A DNA stretch of 28,279 nucleotides from a virus. A program made the position numbers and the translations under genes. Of this stretch, positions 1 through 8,668 are shown piece by piece. Positions within the stretch are counted from its first letter, which is position 1, and each line of letters begins with the position of its first letter. The notes under the pieces were generated by a model, which saw only the letters and a program-made list of their open reading frames with translations, had not been told where the DNA came from and searched no databases. The stretch lies in the IMG/VR virus record IMGVR_UViG_3300021594_000265, positions 1-28,279 of that record; one strand, 5' to 3'.

Positions 1-110
1 GTTGAGTTAACAATAAGGAACATGTGGATACGCTTGATGTAGCGGTCAATGGTGATTGTTTTAGTGGTCGGGTTCCACTCGTAATACTCAGGCGCAATAT
101 TGCGTGCCAT
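1..110 (-). CDS. Partial CDS (N-terminal 36 codons), unknown phage protein
   Basis: This gene runs off the left edge of the window. It starts at the ATG at 108-110 and reads MARNIAPEYYEWNPTTK and onward for 36 codons without a stop. An AGGAAGG ribosome binding site lies seven bases upstream, and the start is only 12 bases after the stop of the preceding gene, so it belongs to the same transcription unit as the collagen-like proteins. An overlapping ATG four bases upstream gives only an eight-codon frame. The visible part has no recognisable domain. By position it is probably a virion or tail component; that is inference from neighbours only. Confidence 0.75.
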   Translation of the reverse strand, partial: MARNIAPEYYEWNPTTKTITIDRYIKRIHMFLIVNS

Positions 111-122
111 TCATTTACCTTC

Positions 123-536
123 CTATATCAACGTAATCGGTGGTATCACGGTTTGTACCACTGTCGTAAAGTTAGTTACTGCTCCAACTGGGAAGTAAAT
201 TCCAGTTTGTAACAGTGCATCGTTAAGAAGTAGTTGTCCTACTCCACCATCTCCAGCAGGTCCTTGAATACCTGTTGGACCACGTTCACCTGTTGGACCA
301 GGAGCACCTGCGGCGCCATTAGCGCCAGATGGACCTGCTGCACCAGCGGCACCCGCAGGACCTGTAGGTCCTTGAATACCTGAGGCATATACTAGCGCAT
401 TCCAGTTTTGTGTACCATTACCAACTTTAAATTTTCCAGTGTCGAGTTCAAGACCTAGTTCACCTTCTGAAAGAAGGGGGTTAGTTGTTGACCACTCAGA
501 CGCCGTACCACGACGTAATTGTAATTTAATTGCCAT
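123..536 (-). CDS. Short collagen-like fibre protein with Mtd_N-like head domain
   Basis: The protein has 137 residues. Residues 1-50 match the pattern of the N-terminal domain found at the start of many phage fibre proteins (major tropism determinant type): a basic IKLQLRRGTASEW start, a SEGELGLELDTGKFKVGNG hairpin and a following NWN. Residues 54-97 are Gly-X-Y collagen-like triplets (GPTGPAGAAGAAG type), and residues 98-137 form a short hydrophobic tail ending PPITLI. In known phages such proteins are trimeric virion appendages. Here the head domain probably docks on the virion and the collagen part forms a short stalk. The start ATG overlaps the stop of the 934-residue fibre gene by one base (TAATG), so the two are probably translationally coupled and may form one appendage. 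Confidence 0.8.
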   Translation of the reverse strand: MAIKLQLRRGTASEWSTTNPLLSEGELGLELDTGKFKVGNGTQNWNALVYASGIQGPTGPAGAAGAAGPSGANGAAGAPGPTGERGPTGIQGPAGDGGVGQLLLNDALLQTGIYFPVGAVTNFTTVVQTVIPPITLI

Positions 537-3340
537 TAGTTACCGCTCACGTCTCCTCCGTTGATGGTTATAACTCCGCCATAATTAGTTGCAGGGCCGC
601 CACCATCTACGTTCAATAGTGTAGTGCCTGTAGGGCCTGTTGGACCTAGTAAACCTTGATTTCCTGTAGGACCAGTTGAACCAGTAGGTCCAGTTACGCC
701 TTGAATACCCTGAATACCTTGTAAACCTGTAGGGCCCGTTGGTCCAGTATTACCAATTGCAGCAGCAACAACAACTAGCCAGTTTGCTGGGTCATCTACA
801 GGTGTTATGCCTGGAGTAGAGTTGTTGTTTCTACGAACGTATGTACCCTTAAGTGTTGGGGTGTCATAGAAAACTGCTTGATTAGGTTGGTAACTAATAC
901 CTGATTGCCAAGTTCCAACGATTGTAAATGGCTGAGGACCTGTTGCACCAGTGGCTCCAGTTGGACCAGTTACAGAAAGACCTTGGATACCAGTGGCACC
1001 TGTAGGACCTGCAACACCAGTGGCACCTGTTGGTCCCTGTACCTGACCAGCGTTAATCCACTGGTCGCCATCCCAAATAAATAAGTTTCCAGCTACTAAG
1101 TATGGGTCACCAGTTACTGGAGATGGAACAGCCGCTTGTAGTTCAGCAAATGTAGTAAAGGCATTAAGGATATTTAATCCGCGTCCTTGTGGACCTGTTG
1201 GTCCAAGAGGACCTTGCGGACCAGTTGGTCCAAGGTTACCTTGAGGTCCTGTTGGACCTGGTGTAGTTGATACTGGACCAGTGTTACCTGTTGGACCGAT
1301 TGGGCCAACAACACCTTGAATACCTTGTGGACCAGTATCGCCTTGTGCACCAGTTGGTCCTAGTAAACCTTGTGGTCCTTGTACACCAGTTGCACCAGTT
1401 GGTCCTTGAATAGCGCCAGCGCTAATCCATTGAGAACCGCCCCATACAAATAGGACACCATTAATTAAATAACCATCACCAGTTCCACCAACAGGCTGTG
1501 CTGCTTGAAGTTCTGCAAGTGAGTTATAAGTTCCAAGAACATAGATAGATGCACCAGCAGGTCCAACTGCACCGCTTGCACCTGTGGCACCTGTTGCACC
1601 AACGGCACCTGCTGCACCAGGAAGACCTGTTGCACCAGCAACACCTTGTGGGCCCTGAGGTCCTGTAGCACCTTGTGGACCAGGAGCACCAATAGCACCA
1701 GTGATACCTTGAATACCTTGTGCACCTGTCGCACCTGTTGGTCCGATATTACCTTGCGGACCAGTAGGTCCAACTACTGTACTAGCTGCACCAGTTGCAC
1801 CAGTAGGACCAGTTGCTCCTACTGGACCTGCTGCAGTTACTGTAAACGAGCCATTAAGCGAAGAGTCTTCTTCTGCTACAAAATAAAGTGTTGCAGGACC
1901 AGTAAACGGTACATCCCAGAATACTGTTCCGCTTGCTACGCCAGCAGCAAAGTTAGTGCTAAATCCTGATGTGTATTGAGCCCCTGAACTGTAGGCGCCT
2001 GCTGTGGTCTGTACTCTAAATGTATAACCAGGAGTATCTATAACAATACGATAACGAAGACCGCGGATTACAGTAATAGCTGGGTTTGATAAACCATTAA
2101 TTAAATATGCACTTCCGCTACGAGTAACGGATAAGTCAATACCACCAGATATACCCTGTGGACCTGTTGGTCCTGGAACTACAGAGGCAGCACCTGTGGC
2201 ACCAGTAGGTCCTGTAGGACCTTGTGCTCCTGTAAAGCCTGGCTCACCAGCAATAGTAAACTGCCAAGAGCTAAAGATTTCTCCGCCTACGCCTTGGAAG
2301 AAGTTTACATCTAGAGTTATCTGAGAGCCATTTACGGCTGTAACATTTCCATCGATAAAGACGTTGTTGTTTGCTACAGCTCTAACAATAGAGTTAACAA
2401 TGAATGGGTGATTAGCTACGCTAAGAGTAAATGTCTTAAGACCAGTACTTAAGGTAATTGGTGTTACTGATGTGATTCCAGCAAAGCCTTGACCAACTGC
2501 ACCAGTAGCACCTGTAGCTCCAGTAGCACCCGTTGGACCTACGTTACCTTGAAGACCAGAGAATCCTCGTTCACCTTGAACACCAGTAGGTCCTTGTGGT
2601 CCTGCAAAACCTGTTGGACCAGTTGGTCCAGTTGGTCCAATGTCTCCCTGTGGTCCTTGACTACCTTGAAAACCTTGTGTTCCTCGTGGACCTGTTGCAC
2701 CTGTTGGGCCCGCGATTCCTGAAGGACCTGTTGGACCTTCTAGATTACCGACATTCTTCCATGCGGAAGTTACGGTATCCCAAATAATTAAATTGCCGTT
2801 AGCAAGTAACCAAGCTTCGCCAGCCACACCTGTTGGTCGTGCAGCCTGTAATGCAGCAAGTGTTTCGTACTCTCCAAGAAGATTTAGTCCTTGACCAGGA
2901 GTACCAGCAGGACCAGTAGCACCAGCTAAACCAGAAACACCTTGAGGTCCTGTTGCGCCAGTTGGACCTGCGTTTCCTTGGTTACCTTGTGGGCCAGTTG
3001 CTCCTGTACGACCTGTAGCACCTGTTGCGCCAGTTGCACCTGCAGGAATATTTAAAGTATCAAATACCCAAGCGTTGTTACTGCGACGGTACAAACGTAA
3101 CTGTGTGGCGTTTCCATTAACGCGAACAAATGCCCAGTTAGTTGGAACAGGGCTTGGGTTTGCAGCTTGAAGGTCAGCTAATGTGTCGTAAAGACCTAGA
3201 TAGCGAGAGTAATCTCCCTGAGGACCTGTAGGGCCAGTCGGACCTGTAGGTCCAGTAGGTCCACCCAGAATACCTGTAGGACCTGTAGGCTGTGGATACC
3301 AGTTACCGTTATCTGGCGGAACTATAATAATGTCTGGCAT
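536..3340 (-). CDS. Large collagen-like tail fibre / virion appendage protein
   Basis: The protein has 934 residues and is built from many Gly-X-Y blocks (mostly GPTG, GATG, GPQG) separated by folded modules. A module of about 50 residues occurs four times (residues 44-100, 151-200, 597-645, 720-768) with the signature (D/E/N)x(L/F)A(A/D/E)LQAAxP and, in three copies, a closing W. Residues 286-366 are a beta-rich domain of a type common in phage collagen proteins. Residues 400-503 resemble the cupredoxin-like module of marine phage fibres, but the usual Cys/His copper ligands are absent. Residues 806-856 (WQSGISYQPN, later PANW) resemble a small chitin/carbohydrate-binding module. A host-recognition fibre is the likely role. 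The gene starts two bases after the connector stop, behind a GTGGAG ribosome binding site. Trimeric assembly is inferred from the collagen repeats. Confidence 0.85.
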   Translation of the reverse strand: MPDIIIVPPDNGNWYPQPTGPTGILGGPTGPTGPTGPTGPQGDYSRYLGLYDTLADLQAANPSPVPTNWAFVRVNGNATQLRLYRRSNNAWVFDTLNIPAGATGATGATGRTGATGPQGNQGNAGPTGATGPQGVSGLAGATGPAGTPGQGLNLLGEYETLAALQAARPTGVAGEAWLLANGNLIIWDTVTSAWKNVGNLEGPTGPSGIAGPTGATGPRGTQGFQGSQGPQGDIGPTGPTGPTGFAGPQGPTGVQGERGFSGLQGNVGPTGATGATGATGAVGQGFAGITSVTPITLSTGLKTFTLSVANHPFIVNSIVRAVANNNVFIDGNVTAVNGSQITLDVNFFQGVGGEIFSSWQFTIAGEPGFTGAQGPTGPTGATGAASVVPGPTGPQGISGGIDLSVTRSGSAYLINGLSNPAITVIRGLRYRIVIDTPGYTFRVQTTAGAYSSGAQYTSGFSTNFAAGVASGTVFWDVPFTGPATLYFVAEEDSSLNGSFTVTAAGPVGATGPTGATGAASTVVGPTGPQGNIGPTGATGAQGIQGITGAIGAPGPQGATGPQGPQGVAGATGLPGAAGAVGATGATGASGAVGPAGASIYVLGTYNSLAELQAAQPVGGTGDGYLINGVLFVWGGSQWISAGAIQGPTGATGVQGPQGLLGPTGAQGDTGPQGIQGVVGPIGPTGNTGPVSTTPGPTGPQGNLGPTGPQGPLGPTGPQGRGLNILNAFTTFAELQAAVPSPVTGDPYLVAGNLFIWDGDQWINAGQVQGPTGATGVAGPTGATGIQGLSVTGPTGATGATGPQPFTIVGTWQSGISYQPNQAVFYDTPTLKGTYVRRNNNSTPGITPVDDPANWLVVVAAAIGNTGPTGPTGLQGIQGIQGVTGPTGSTGPTGNQGLLGPTGPTGTTLLNVDGGGPATNYGGVITINGGDVSGN
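1037..3211 (-). repeat. Four dispersed copies of a ~50-codon module in the collagen-like fibre gene
   Basis: The copies lie at about 3041-3211, 2741-2890, 1406-1552 and 1037-1183. They encode related sequences such as YDTLADLQAANP, YETLAALQAARP, YNSLAELQAAQP and FTTFAELQAAVP. Each ends in an NGN/NGVLF/AGNLFIWD-type strand and an NxGxxxGPTG exit into collagen triplets. Copies 3 and 4 are the closest pair. Copy 1 is longer and more diverged (LRLYRRSNNAWVF). Collagen-triplet DNA between them is also repetitive. Confidence 0.8.
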
Positions 3341-3341
3341 A

Positions 3342-4403
3342 TCACTCCACCGTTGTCACTTGCTGGGTTACGAATGTCTGTCCTCTTAAAAAGGTTCTTT
3401 GGAAATTGTTATCCACTGATGATGTGGCTTGTAGGTCCCAAAAACCTCTGACTGGTAGATAGCGTGTGTCCTGTTGTGGTAGCGAAATTCTAATACGTCC
3501 AGTCTGAACGTCCACAATTGTAACATTGAAGGCTACCCACCGAGTAGGTGAATTTGGGTAAGTTCTAATCTCTGCTGAGAACTCTAAATTAGTAACAGGG
3601 GCTCCAAGGATAAAGTCTTGAGAGTAGCTATCGCCCTGGTTCATAACTAAATCTTGCACCTGGATTGTGGATGGGAAGGTCTGTCGACCAATCATGTCGT
3701 TCTGTATATACACGCGCTCTGGCTTGCGGCCGTCATCAAACTCTTGTGGCATGTAGATAGGAACAAGCTTATTAGTGCGCTTAGATGAACGACGTAGGTT
3801 ACCAACCTGAATACGCCATAGGCCTATATTTAACTGAGCACATAGAGAGCGGTATTGCTCTTGACGCTGTGCAATCATCCCTGTCAATTGAGCGTAACGT
3901 TCACTTCGTGGGATTACCACGCCGTCTGGAGCTGTGATATTAATATCAAAAGCAGCATCTGTTGCTAGAACCCAGAGGGCTTCAATAGTAGCTAGGATAG
4001 CAATTGGGTATTCTTCTACAGCAGGCAGAGTTGCCATAGTTACTCTACTACCGTAGGCATCTGTTCTTTCGTATGTATGCTGTTCAATAGCTGTATTAAT
4101 AAAGCGTGTGATGTCAGCATCTGAGAAGTAACGGTAGGCTGTGCCATTAACGGTGAGCACTTCACCAGCAGAAACTGGGTTTAAAAATCTAATGATTCCA
4201 GTATCAACCTCTAGCTTATAACCAGTAGGGGCTGGAACAAATGTTTGAGAGACTCGTACTAAAAGAGTGAAAGGGTCTACAGGCTTATTATTTAAATAGA
4301 AGGCAGTAGTAGTTCCGTCACTAGTTGTGACAAACTGGAACTCCTTTGGCTGGTCACCCAACTCAAGACGAGTTCTAGAGATTAGGTCCGACAACAGGGC
4401 CAC
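3342..4403 (-). CDS. Putative head-tail connector / neck protein with C-terminal BppU-like Ig domain
   Basis: The protein has 353 residues. It begins at a GTG behind TTAGGAG, since no earlier in-frame ATG is available. The N-terminus (MALLSDLISRTRLELGD) and a helical section at residues 93-190 (DADITRFINTAIEQHTYER, then several long helices) resemble phage head-completion/connector proteins. Residues 255-350 carry the pattern of an Ig-like baseplate/fibre-attachment domain: QGDSYSQDF, a long strand series, LPVRGFWDLQAT and a closing FLRGQTFVTQQVT. Fusion of a connector-like part to such a domain suggests a neck protein that anchors the collagen fibres encoded just downstream. It follows the 121-aa gene across a hairpin terminator. 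The connector assignment is moderate and rests on position and fold-like pattern. Confidence 0.6.
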   Translation of the reverse strand: MALLSDLISRTRLELGDQPKEFQFVTTSDGTTTAFYLNNKPVDPFTLLVRVSQTFVPAPTGYKLEVDTGIIRFLNPVSAGEVLTVNGTAYRYFSDADITRFINTAIEQHTYERTDAYGSRVTMATLPAVEEYPIAILATIEALWVLATDAAFDINITAPDGVVIPRSERYAQLTGMIAQRQEQYRSLCAQLNIGLWRIQVGNLRRSSKRTNKLVPIYMPQEFDDGRKPERVYIQNDMIGRQTFPSTIQVQDLVMNQGDSYSQDFILGAPVTNLEFSAEIRTYPNSPTRWVAFNVTIVDVQTGRIRISLPQQDTRYLPVRGFWDLQATSSVDNNFQRTFLRGQTFVTQQVTTVE

Positions 4404-4426
4404 TAACTACTCCTAACTATAGTAAC

Positions 4427-4457
4427 GAAAAAGCGGGCAAACCTAAGTGTGCCCGCT
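4427..4457 (-). terminator. Intrinsic terminator after the capsid/121-aa genes
   Basis: On the minus strand an 8-bp stem AGCGGGCA/TGCCCGCT (4432-4439 and 4450-4457) encloses a 10-base loop and is followed at once by TTTTTC. It lies between the 121-aa gene and the connector gene, so it should reduce transcription from the capsid promoter into the fibre genes. It is probably leaky, because no promoter is visible in the 70-base gap. Confidence 0.7.
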
Positions 4458-4474
4458 GATTCGCCCATTAAATG

Positions 4475-4840
4475 CTAGATAACTCCAGCGAGGTAGCCCT
4501 TTTCCTGTAGGTGTTGAGCTACGTGCTTGGACACTTTGTACTTCTGTCCAGCCTTAAAGCTATAGAAGTTTCCTACTCCTAGAGTCATGTTCTCGATGTC
4601 TTCTACGACACGGATTACAACTGAGTCTTCTTCTTTATTAGCGACTACAGTTACAGAATCCTCAATCACAGTTGCTCTATTTGGAATAGTAGCGTCTACA
4701 ACTTCATCAAGTTTAATTTGGGCTTCAGCGGATGCCATAGACATTTCTGATGCACGTGCCTGAAGTGCTTCCTGGTTTTCAGAAATCATCTTCTCACGAG
4801 CGCGGCCAGTAACGTCTGATGGTTTTACTTGTCTTGCCAT
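4475..4840 (-). CDS. Conserved-looking phage protein of unknown function, downstream of capsid
   Basis: The protein has 121 residues. The start ATG follows an AGGAG site six to seven bases away. The N-terminal half (residues 1-50) is helical, charged and Ala/Met rich. Residues 50-75 form acidic beta-like segments. The C-terminus (NFYSFKAGQKYKVSKHVAQHL and after) has the appearance of a small folded module. There is no signal peptide or membrane segment. Position directly after the major capsid gene suggests a head accessory role such as decoration or completion; this is inference, and no named family is recognised. Confidence 0.75.
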   Translation of the reverse strand: MARQVKPSDVTGRAREKMISENQEALQARASEMSMASAEAQIKLDEVVDATIPNRATVIEDSVTVVANKEEDSVVIRVVEDIENMTLGVGNFYSFKAGQKYKVSKHVAQHLQEKGYLAGVI

Positions 4841-4902
4841 GTATATTCTCCTAATTAGTGTCTGTTGAGTGGGCAGTTTTTAGACGTACCCAGGTCTGTG
4901 GA

Positions 4903-5973
4903 TTAGTTGGTTTCTGCAATAACAACAGACTGGTCAGTAATAAGACCAAGACCGAAGATTGAGTACCAAGCAAGTGCGTGCTCACGACCGAAGTCAAGAA
5001 TACCACCGTCACGGAGTTCAACTGGAAGAGAGATTGCGTGACCGAATGCGTTATCTCCAATGAAGATAGCGTCATAGCGGTCTGAACCACCATTACCTGT
5101 GAACTGTGCTGGAGTGATGTAACCTCCACCAGGTGTAACAGTTGGGTTAGCAACTGCTGAGTCAGCGGTGTAAGAAGTTCCTGCACCACCAGCTACCTTA
5201 CGTACCTGTGTTGTTTCGATGAATACGCAGTCGTACAAACGACCAACTTCACCGAGCATGAAGTTACCAGGAGCAGCGTACTTAGTTACTTCGATAAACT
5301 CTGGGTTATCACGAAGCTGACGGCTCTGGTGTGGGTGGATAAATGCAACGTAAGTTTCGCCCAAACGTGGGATGTTCTTGGTTGCAAGTGTCTCAACAAC
5401 GTCCTTAACTGTATGTGGTGTTAGGAGGAAGTTACCTGTCATGCTTGCACGGTTTGTACCCTTTGTGCCATATGCATACCAGTTGTTTACTGCTGAGAGG
5501 CTAGAGCGGTCTTCACCGTAGATGGTTGAAGTCGCTGCGTAAAGTGTGTCGCGTGATAGCTGGTCTAGGTAGATAGCCATGTTACGACCAAGAAGACGTG
5601 AAGCAGATGCCATTACGTCATCGAATGATGCGTTAAGAAGAAGCTCAGATACAGCAAGAGCATAACCATGCTCTGTTACTGTGATTGAGAACTGCTGTGC
5701 TGTAAGCGCATTTGTCTGCATACGAACACCTTCGACAAGTGCATTAGCAAAGCCGAGGTTGTTGTAACGCATGAAGTTAATCTGTAGACCAGGTGCAACA
5801 CCAAGTTCAGTCTTCTTGACTGCGAACTGCTCAAAGCGAAGGATAGGCATTGCCTGGAAAAGGATTTCCTTTGACCAGATTGTCTGAATCGCTTGAGTCA
5901 ACTGTGTGTTTGTACCTGAGTACGCTGTTGGGGCTGCGGCTAAATTGCCAGTACCCGTAATACCAGATGCCAT
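4903..5973 (-). CDS. Major capsid protein, N4-gp56-like HK97-fold family
   Basis: The protein has 356 residues. It reads as the N4 gp56-type major capsid protein: an Ala/Thr/Gly-rich N-terminus, an early IWSKEILFQAMPILRFEQF helix, PGLQINFMRYNNL, EHGYALAVSELLL, and a P-loop-like VAFIHPHQSRQLRD segment near residue 210. It ends in HALAWYSIFGLGLITDQSVV. This family forms the icosahedral shell of the head. AAGGAG precedes the ATG. It directly follows the scaffold gene in the usual portal-scaffold-capsid order, and its length is typical for the family. Alternative-frame reading of the same DNA gives no plausible protein. Confidence 0.93.
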   Translation of the reverse strand: MASGITGTGNLAAAPTAYSGTNTQLTQAIQTIWSKEILFQAMPILRFEQFAVKKTELGVAPGLQINFMRYNNLGFANALVEGVRMQTNALTAQQFSITVTEHGYALAVSELLLNASFDDVMASASRLLGRNMAIYLDQLSRDTLYAATSTIYGEDRSSLSAVNNWYAYGTKGTNRASMTGNFLLTPHTVKDVVETLATKNIPRLGETYVAFIHPHQSRQLRDNPEFIEVTKYAAPGNFMLGEVGRLYDCVFIETTQVRKVAGGAGTSYTADSAVANPTVTPGGGYITPAQFTGNGGSDRYDAIFIGDNAFGHAISLPVELRDGGILDFGREHALAWYSIFGLGLITDQSVVIAETN

Positions 5974-6017
5974 TTTAGTTGTTTACTCCTTGTAGGTTGG
6001 ATTTGGGATTGTGGGAT

Positions 6018-6797
6018 TTACCCGAACAAGCCGCGAGACTTACCGCGAGCAGTAGCGCTCATGATACGTTCTCTGTATTTTGCATAATCATTCATCGACA
6101 TTGACTGAATATCTTCAGCCGTTAACGCACGTTGCTCCGAATTGTCGTCCATTGGTCCGAGCGGGGGCGTGGTTACCCTTGTCCCCGTCATTTCTTTGCG
6201 GGCATTTTGCATTGCAAACTGCGCCGATTCAAGAATCTTGTTTGAACGTTCTTTCAAACCCTCAATACTTGCTTCTACTTCTTCGCGGGTATTGCCGCTA
6301 ATTAGGTCTACAAGTTCTGGGATAATGTTTTCGCGTTCTGCTTCTACACGTTGTGAACGGTAGTTCTGCAGGTCAGCAAAAGTTCTTTCGCGTTCCAGAA
6401 GAGCGAAGGCACGTTCACGTTCTTGACGCTCACGCTCCAACTGCTCCTGCCACTCTGCTTCCTTAGTCTTAAGTAAAGAGCGAACATCCATGTCATTCTC
6501 AAGAGCTTCCTGCTGTTGCTTAGCCTTAGCTTCTGCTTCTGCAGCACGTGCAGCAAGTTCTGCTTCACGCTCTTTTTTAATGCCATCTAGTTCTTCCTTC
6601 AGCTTATCAATCTGAGGATAGAGTTTTTCTTTTTCCTGGCTACGAACTTTAACCAGGTCTTCTTCCGTATAAAATTTGGAAGTCGCCTTAGTAGTAGGTG
6701 CGTCAGCGACAACAGAGTTGCCTGACGACTCAGCTACGACTGGAACGGTTCCTGCTTCAGCTGCAAAAGCCTCTGCATTTAGTCCTGCTGTTTCCAT
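6018..6797 (-). CDS. Capsid scaffold protein
   Basis: The protein has 259 residues. Residues 1-40 are Ala/Ser/Thr rich and disordered-looking. Residues 43-150 are a highly charged coiled coil rich in Glu, Lys, Arg and Gln (for example KQQQEALENDMDVRSLLK and QLERERQERERAF). Residues 155-200 form another amphipathic helix. The basic C-terminus (SATARGKSRGLFG) is the end that usually contacts coat protein. Composition, length and position between portal and major capsid are those of internal scaffolds that direct procapsid assembly and are lost on maturation. No protease domain is visible, so it is probably not self-cleaving. A promoter-like site and a small stem-loop lie just upstream. Confidence 0.88.
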   Translation of the reverse strand: METAGLNAEAFAAEAGTVPVVAESSGNSVVADAPTTKATSKFYTEEDLVKVRSQEKEKLYPQIDKLKEELDGIKKEREAELAARAAEAEAKAKQQQEALENDMDVRSLLKTKEAEWQEQLERERQERERAFALLERERTFADLQNYRSQRVEAERENIIPELVDLISGNTREEVEASIEGLKERSNKILESAQFAMQNARKEMTGTRVTTPPLGPMDDNSEQRALTAEDIQSMSMNDYAKYRERIMSATARGKSRGLFG

Positions 6798-6835
6798 ACA
6801 AGATTCCTTTTTCTCCTAGGGGTCGTTTTCCGAAT

Positions 6836-6847
6836 GCCATTACTGGC
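6836..6847 (-). promoter_or_regulatory. Leader stem-loop with CCAGTAATGG core (scaffold mRNA)
   Basis: On the minus strand GCCA-GTAA-TGGC forms a 4-bp stem with a GTAA loop, between the promoter-like site and the scaffold start. The same ten bases, CCAGTAATGG, form the tip of the stem-loop in the leader of the plus-strand lysozyme gene. This stem is weaker than the lysozyme one. Confidence 0.45.
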
Positions 6848-6875
6848 GTAACACATATGACCAAACGTTGTATCT

Positions 6876-6904
6876 ATTGTCTTTGTTAATACAAAAAATG
6901 TCAG
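6876..6904 (-). promoter_or_regulatory. Promoter-like site upstream of scaffold/capsid genes
   Basis: The minus strand reads CTGACA, exactly 17 bases, then GACAAT followed by AG. It lies in the 116-base gap between portal and scaffold. Both hexamers and the spacing are identical to the site at 15161-15189, and similar to 9488-9516. It would start transcription about 75 bases ahead of the scaffold gene. Confidence 0.6.
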
Positions 6905-6913
6905 GGTAAACCT

Positions 6914-8623
6914 TTATTTTTCGTACTCTTCTGGTACGCGCCTCTGTGGGAGGACCGTGCCATAAGCTTCTGTTACCAGTTTATTGCGTAGGTCTGCTTC
7001 GCCCATATCGGCGGCCATCAGAGCCTCGTCTATCGTTCCTGGTAGTACTGCTGGAGCGCCTGGCATCGCACCCTCTGTTAGAGGTGCGCCTGGCTTGCCT
7101 CCAGTTTCTGGATTAGGCATGGTGCCTGTAAGTTCAGCAATTTCTTGTTCAATCTGGGTCTGGAGAAGCTTAAGGGCTCCATCAGCCACAGCGTCATCCA
7201 TAAGTTCTTGACGGATTTCATTAAGCTTATCGCTTGGGAAGGACTCACCAAGTGAGCGGAGTGCCCCTTCCTTAGACTCAAGTCCTAGGGACAGCATAGA
7301 TTGAACTTCGTTAAGCGCAATCAACTTATCCAATGGCAAAGGCTGAGGGAAGTGAACGTAGGTTTGGTAAGTAAGTGGGTCGTTAGGGTCTAGACGGTCT
7401 ACTTGACCTGTCTTAAGCTTTACGTTACGTGTTGGGTCCCAGATAAGCATCTCTGGCTCTTTTACAGCAAGGCTGCGGATAATAAGCTGATTAATCATCT
7501 CGAGACCACGTGCGTACTGAATAATCTTCTGGTGGTAACGGTTCATCAAAGGTTGGAACATGATAGATAGCGCAACACCAGATGTATTAGAAATTGGCTG
7601 TGCCTGACCAAGTGCGGTCTCAGGTACACCAACCATTTCATGCATAGACTTCTTGAGCATTGCTAGGAAGTCCATAGCGCCCTTTAGTCCTTGTGAGCCA
7701 CCTTCTAGGTTTTCTACCTTCGCGTCTTTTGGTAGACCGCCCCAGACCTTGTTAGCGCCCTTTTCCAACTGTGAAGCTTTGGCACCAATGATGACTGTGA
7801 CGGGAGCAGCATGATAATTAACGATGTCAGCGATGTCAGTAGCAGTCTCGTTATAAGTACGATTAATATTAATAATGTCAAAACAATCAGCAAGACCCCA
7901 AGGGCTACCGCTAATACGAATATTTGGAATATGAACAACGGGAATAGTACCAAGCGGGTTAGGGCGCGAATCAATAAGTTCATCATTGATGTATTCCTCA
8001 ATACTGTCGTCTGTAAGAATCTCAGTGTACGTAAATACCTGACGTGTACCTTCGAGTGATGTGCCCCAGAAACGGTACTTTAACTTAAAACGGATAAGGC
8101 GCTCGCGGTCATGTGGGTGAAACTCTGGAAACGCAAATGATGCGTTAAGTGGAAGGATACGAACACGTCCTGGGTGCTTCATTCCTGAAGAGTCTTCCCA
8201 AGGTTCTTCGTAAGCAACCTTTACAAAGCAGTCACCAGATACTGTTCCCTGTTGACCCATTTCCCATAGGACTGTTGCCTTGTTGTTATCTACTTCCCAC
8301 ACACGTTCTAGTAGGTCTGGGATGATTGCTTCAGTCTCACGTGGACTACGGAAGTCAACACCCTTACCAAAAGCAAAGTTAATAATAAAATCTGAGAAAG
8401 CACGGTAGTAATTAAGTACTAGCTGGCTATCGCCAATCTGACGGCGGTATGAATAATGGTGGCCAAGATACATCGCCCAGTTAAGTGAATAACGATTTAG
8501 GCGTGGGCCATGGACTTCAAACTCCTCATCTGCCAACTCGACCAAGCCGAGTGGAGAAATGGAGATGGTTAAGTCGCTAGATGCCGCCCTATACGATGGG
8601 GGCGAAAAGTCAATGCCGCTCAT
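6914..8623 (-). CDS. Portal protein
   Basis: The protein has 569 residues. The order is typical of the SPP1-gp6-like portal family: an N-terminal lead, the wing/clip section with YNETATDIADIVNY and HAAPVTVIIGA near residues 260-285, and KSMHEMVGVPETALGQAQPISNTSG near residue 340, a motif seen in many portals. Long stem helices follow, then a Pro/Gly-rich C-terminus containing PGAPLTEGAMPGAPAVLP. It forms the dodecameric ring at the packaging vertex through which DNA enters and leaves. GAGAAGG precedes the ATG. It sits between the 101-aa gene and the scaffold gene, in line with the terminase-portal-scaffold-capsid order. Confidence 0.9.
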   Translation of the reverse strand: MSGIDFSPPSYRAASSDLTISISPLGLVELADEEFEVHGPRLNRYSLNWAMYLGHHYSYRRQIGDSQLVLNYYRAFSDFIINFAFGKGVDFRSPRETEAIIPDLLERVWEVDNNKATVLWEMGQQGTVSGDCFVKVAYEEPWEDSSGMKHPGRVRILPLNASFAFPEFHPHDRERLIRFKLKYRFWGTSLEGTRQVFTYTEILTDDSIEEYINDELIDSRPNPLGTIPVVHIPNIRISGSPWGLADCFDIININRTYNETATDIADIVNYHAAPVTVIIGAKASQLEKGANKVWGGLPKDAKVENLEGGSQGLKGAMDFLAMLKKSMHEMVGVPETALGQAQPISNTSGVALSIMFQPLMNRYHQKIIQYARGLEMINQLIIRSLAVKEPEMLIWDPTRNVKLKTGQVDRLDPNDPLTYQTYVHFPQPLPLDKLIALNEVQSMLSLGLESKEGALRSLGESFPSDKLNEIRQELMDDAVADGALKLLQTQIEQEIAELTGTMPNPETGGKPGAPLTEGAMPGAPAVLPGTIDEALMAADMGEADLRNKLVTEAYGTVLPQRRVPEEYEK

Positions 8624-8668
8624 TTCACCTTCTCTAAACTAGAGTTAAAGGGTACCACTAAATCTATA

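Noticed and set aside
1840-2160. Copper-binding cupredoxin function for the module in the collagen fibre
   Set aside because: The position where Cys/His ligands are normally found reads LYFVAEEDSSLNGSF; ligands are absent, so only the fold may be kept.
4851-5189. Leu/Thr-rich 112-codon frame on the minus strand
   Set aside because: It lies in another frame of the capsid gene, has no domain or ribosome binding site and unlikely composition; it is a shadow.
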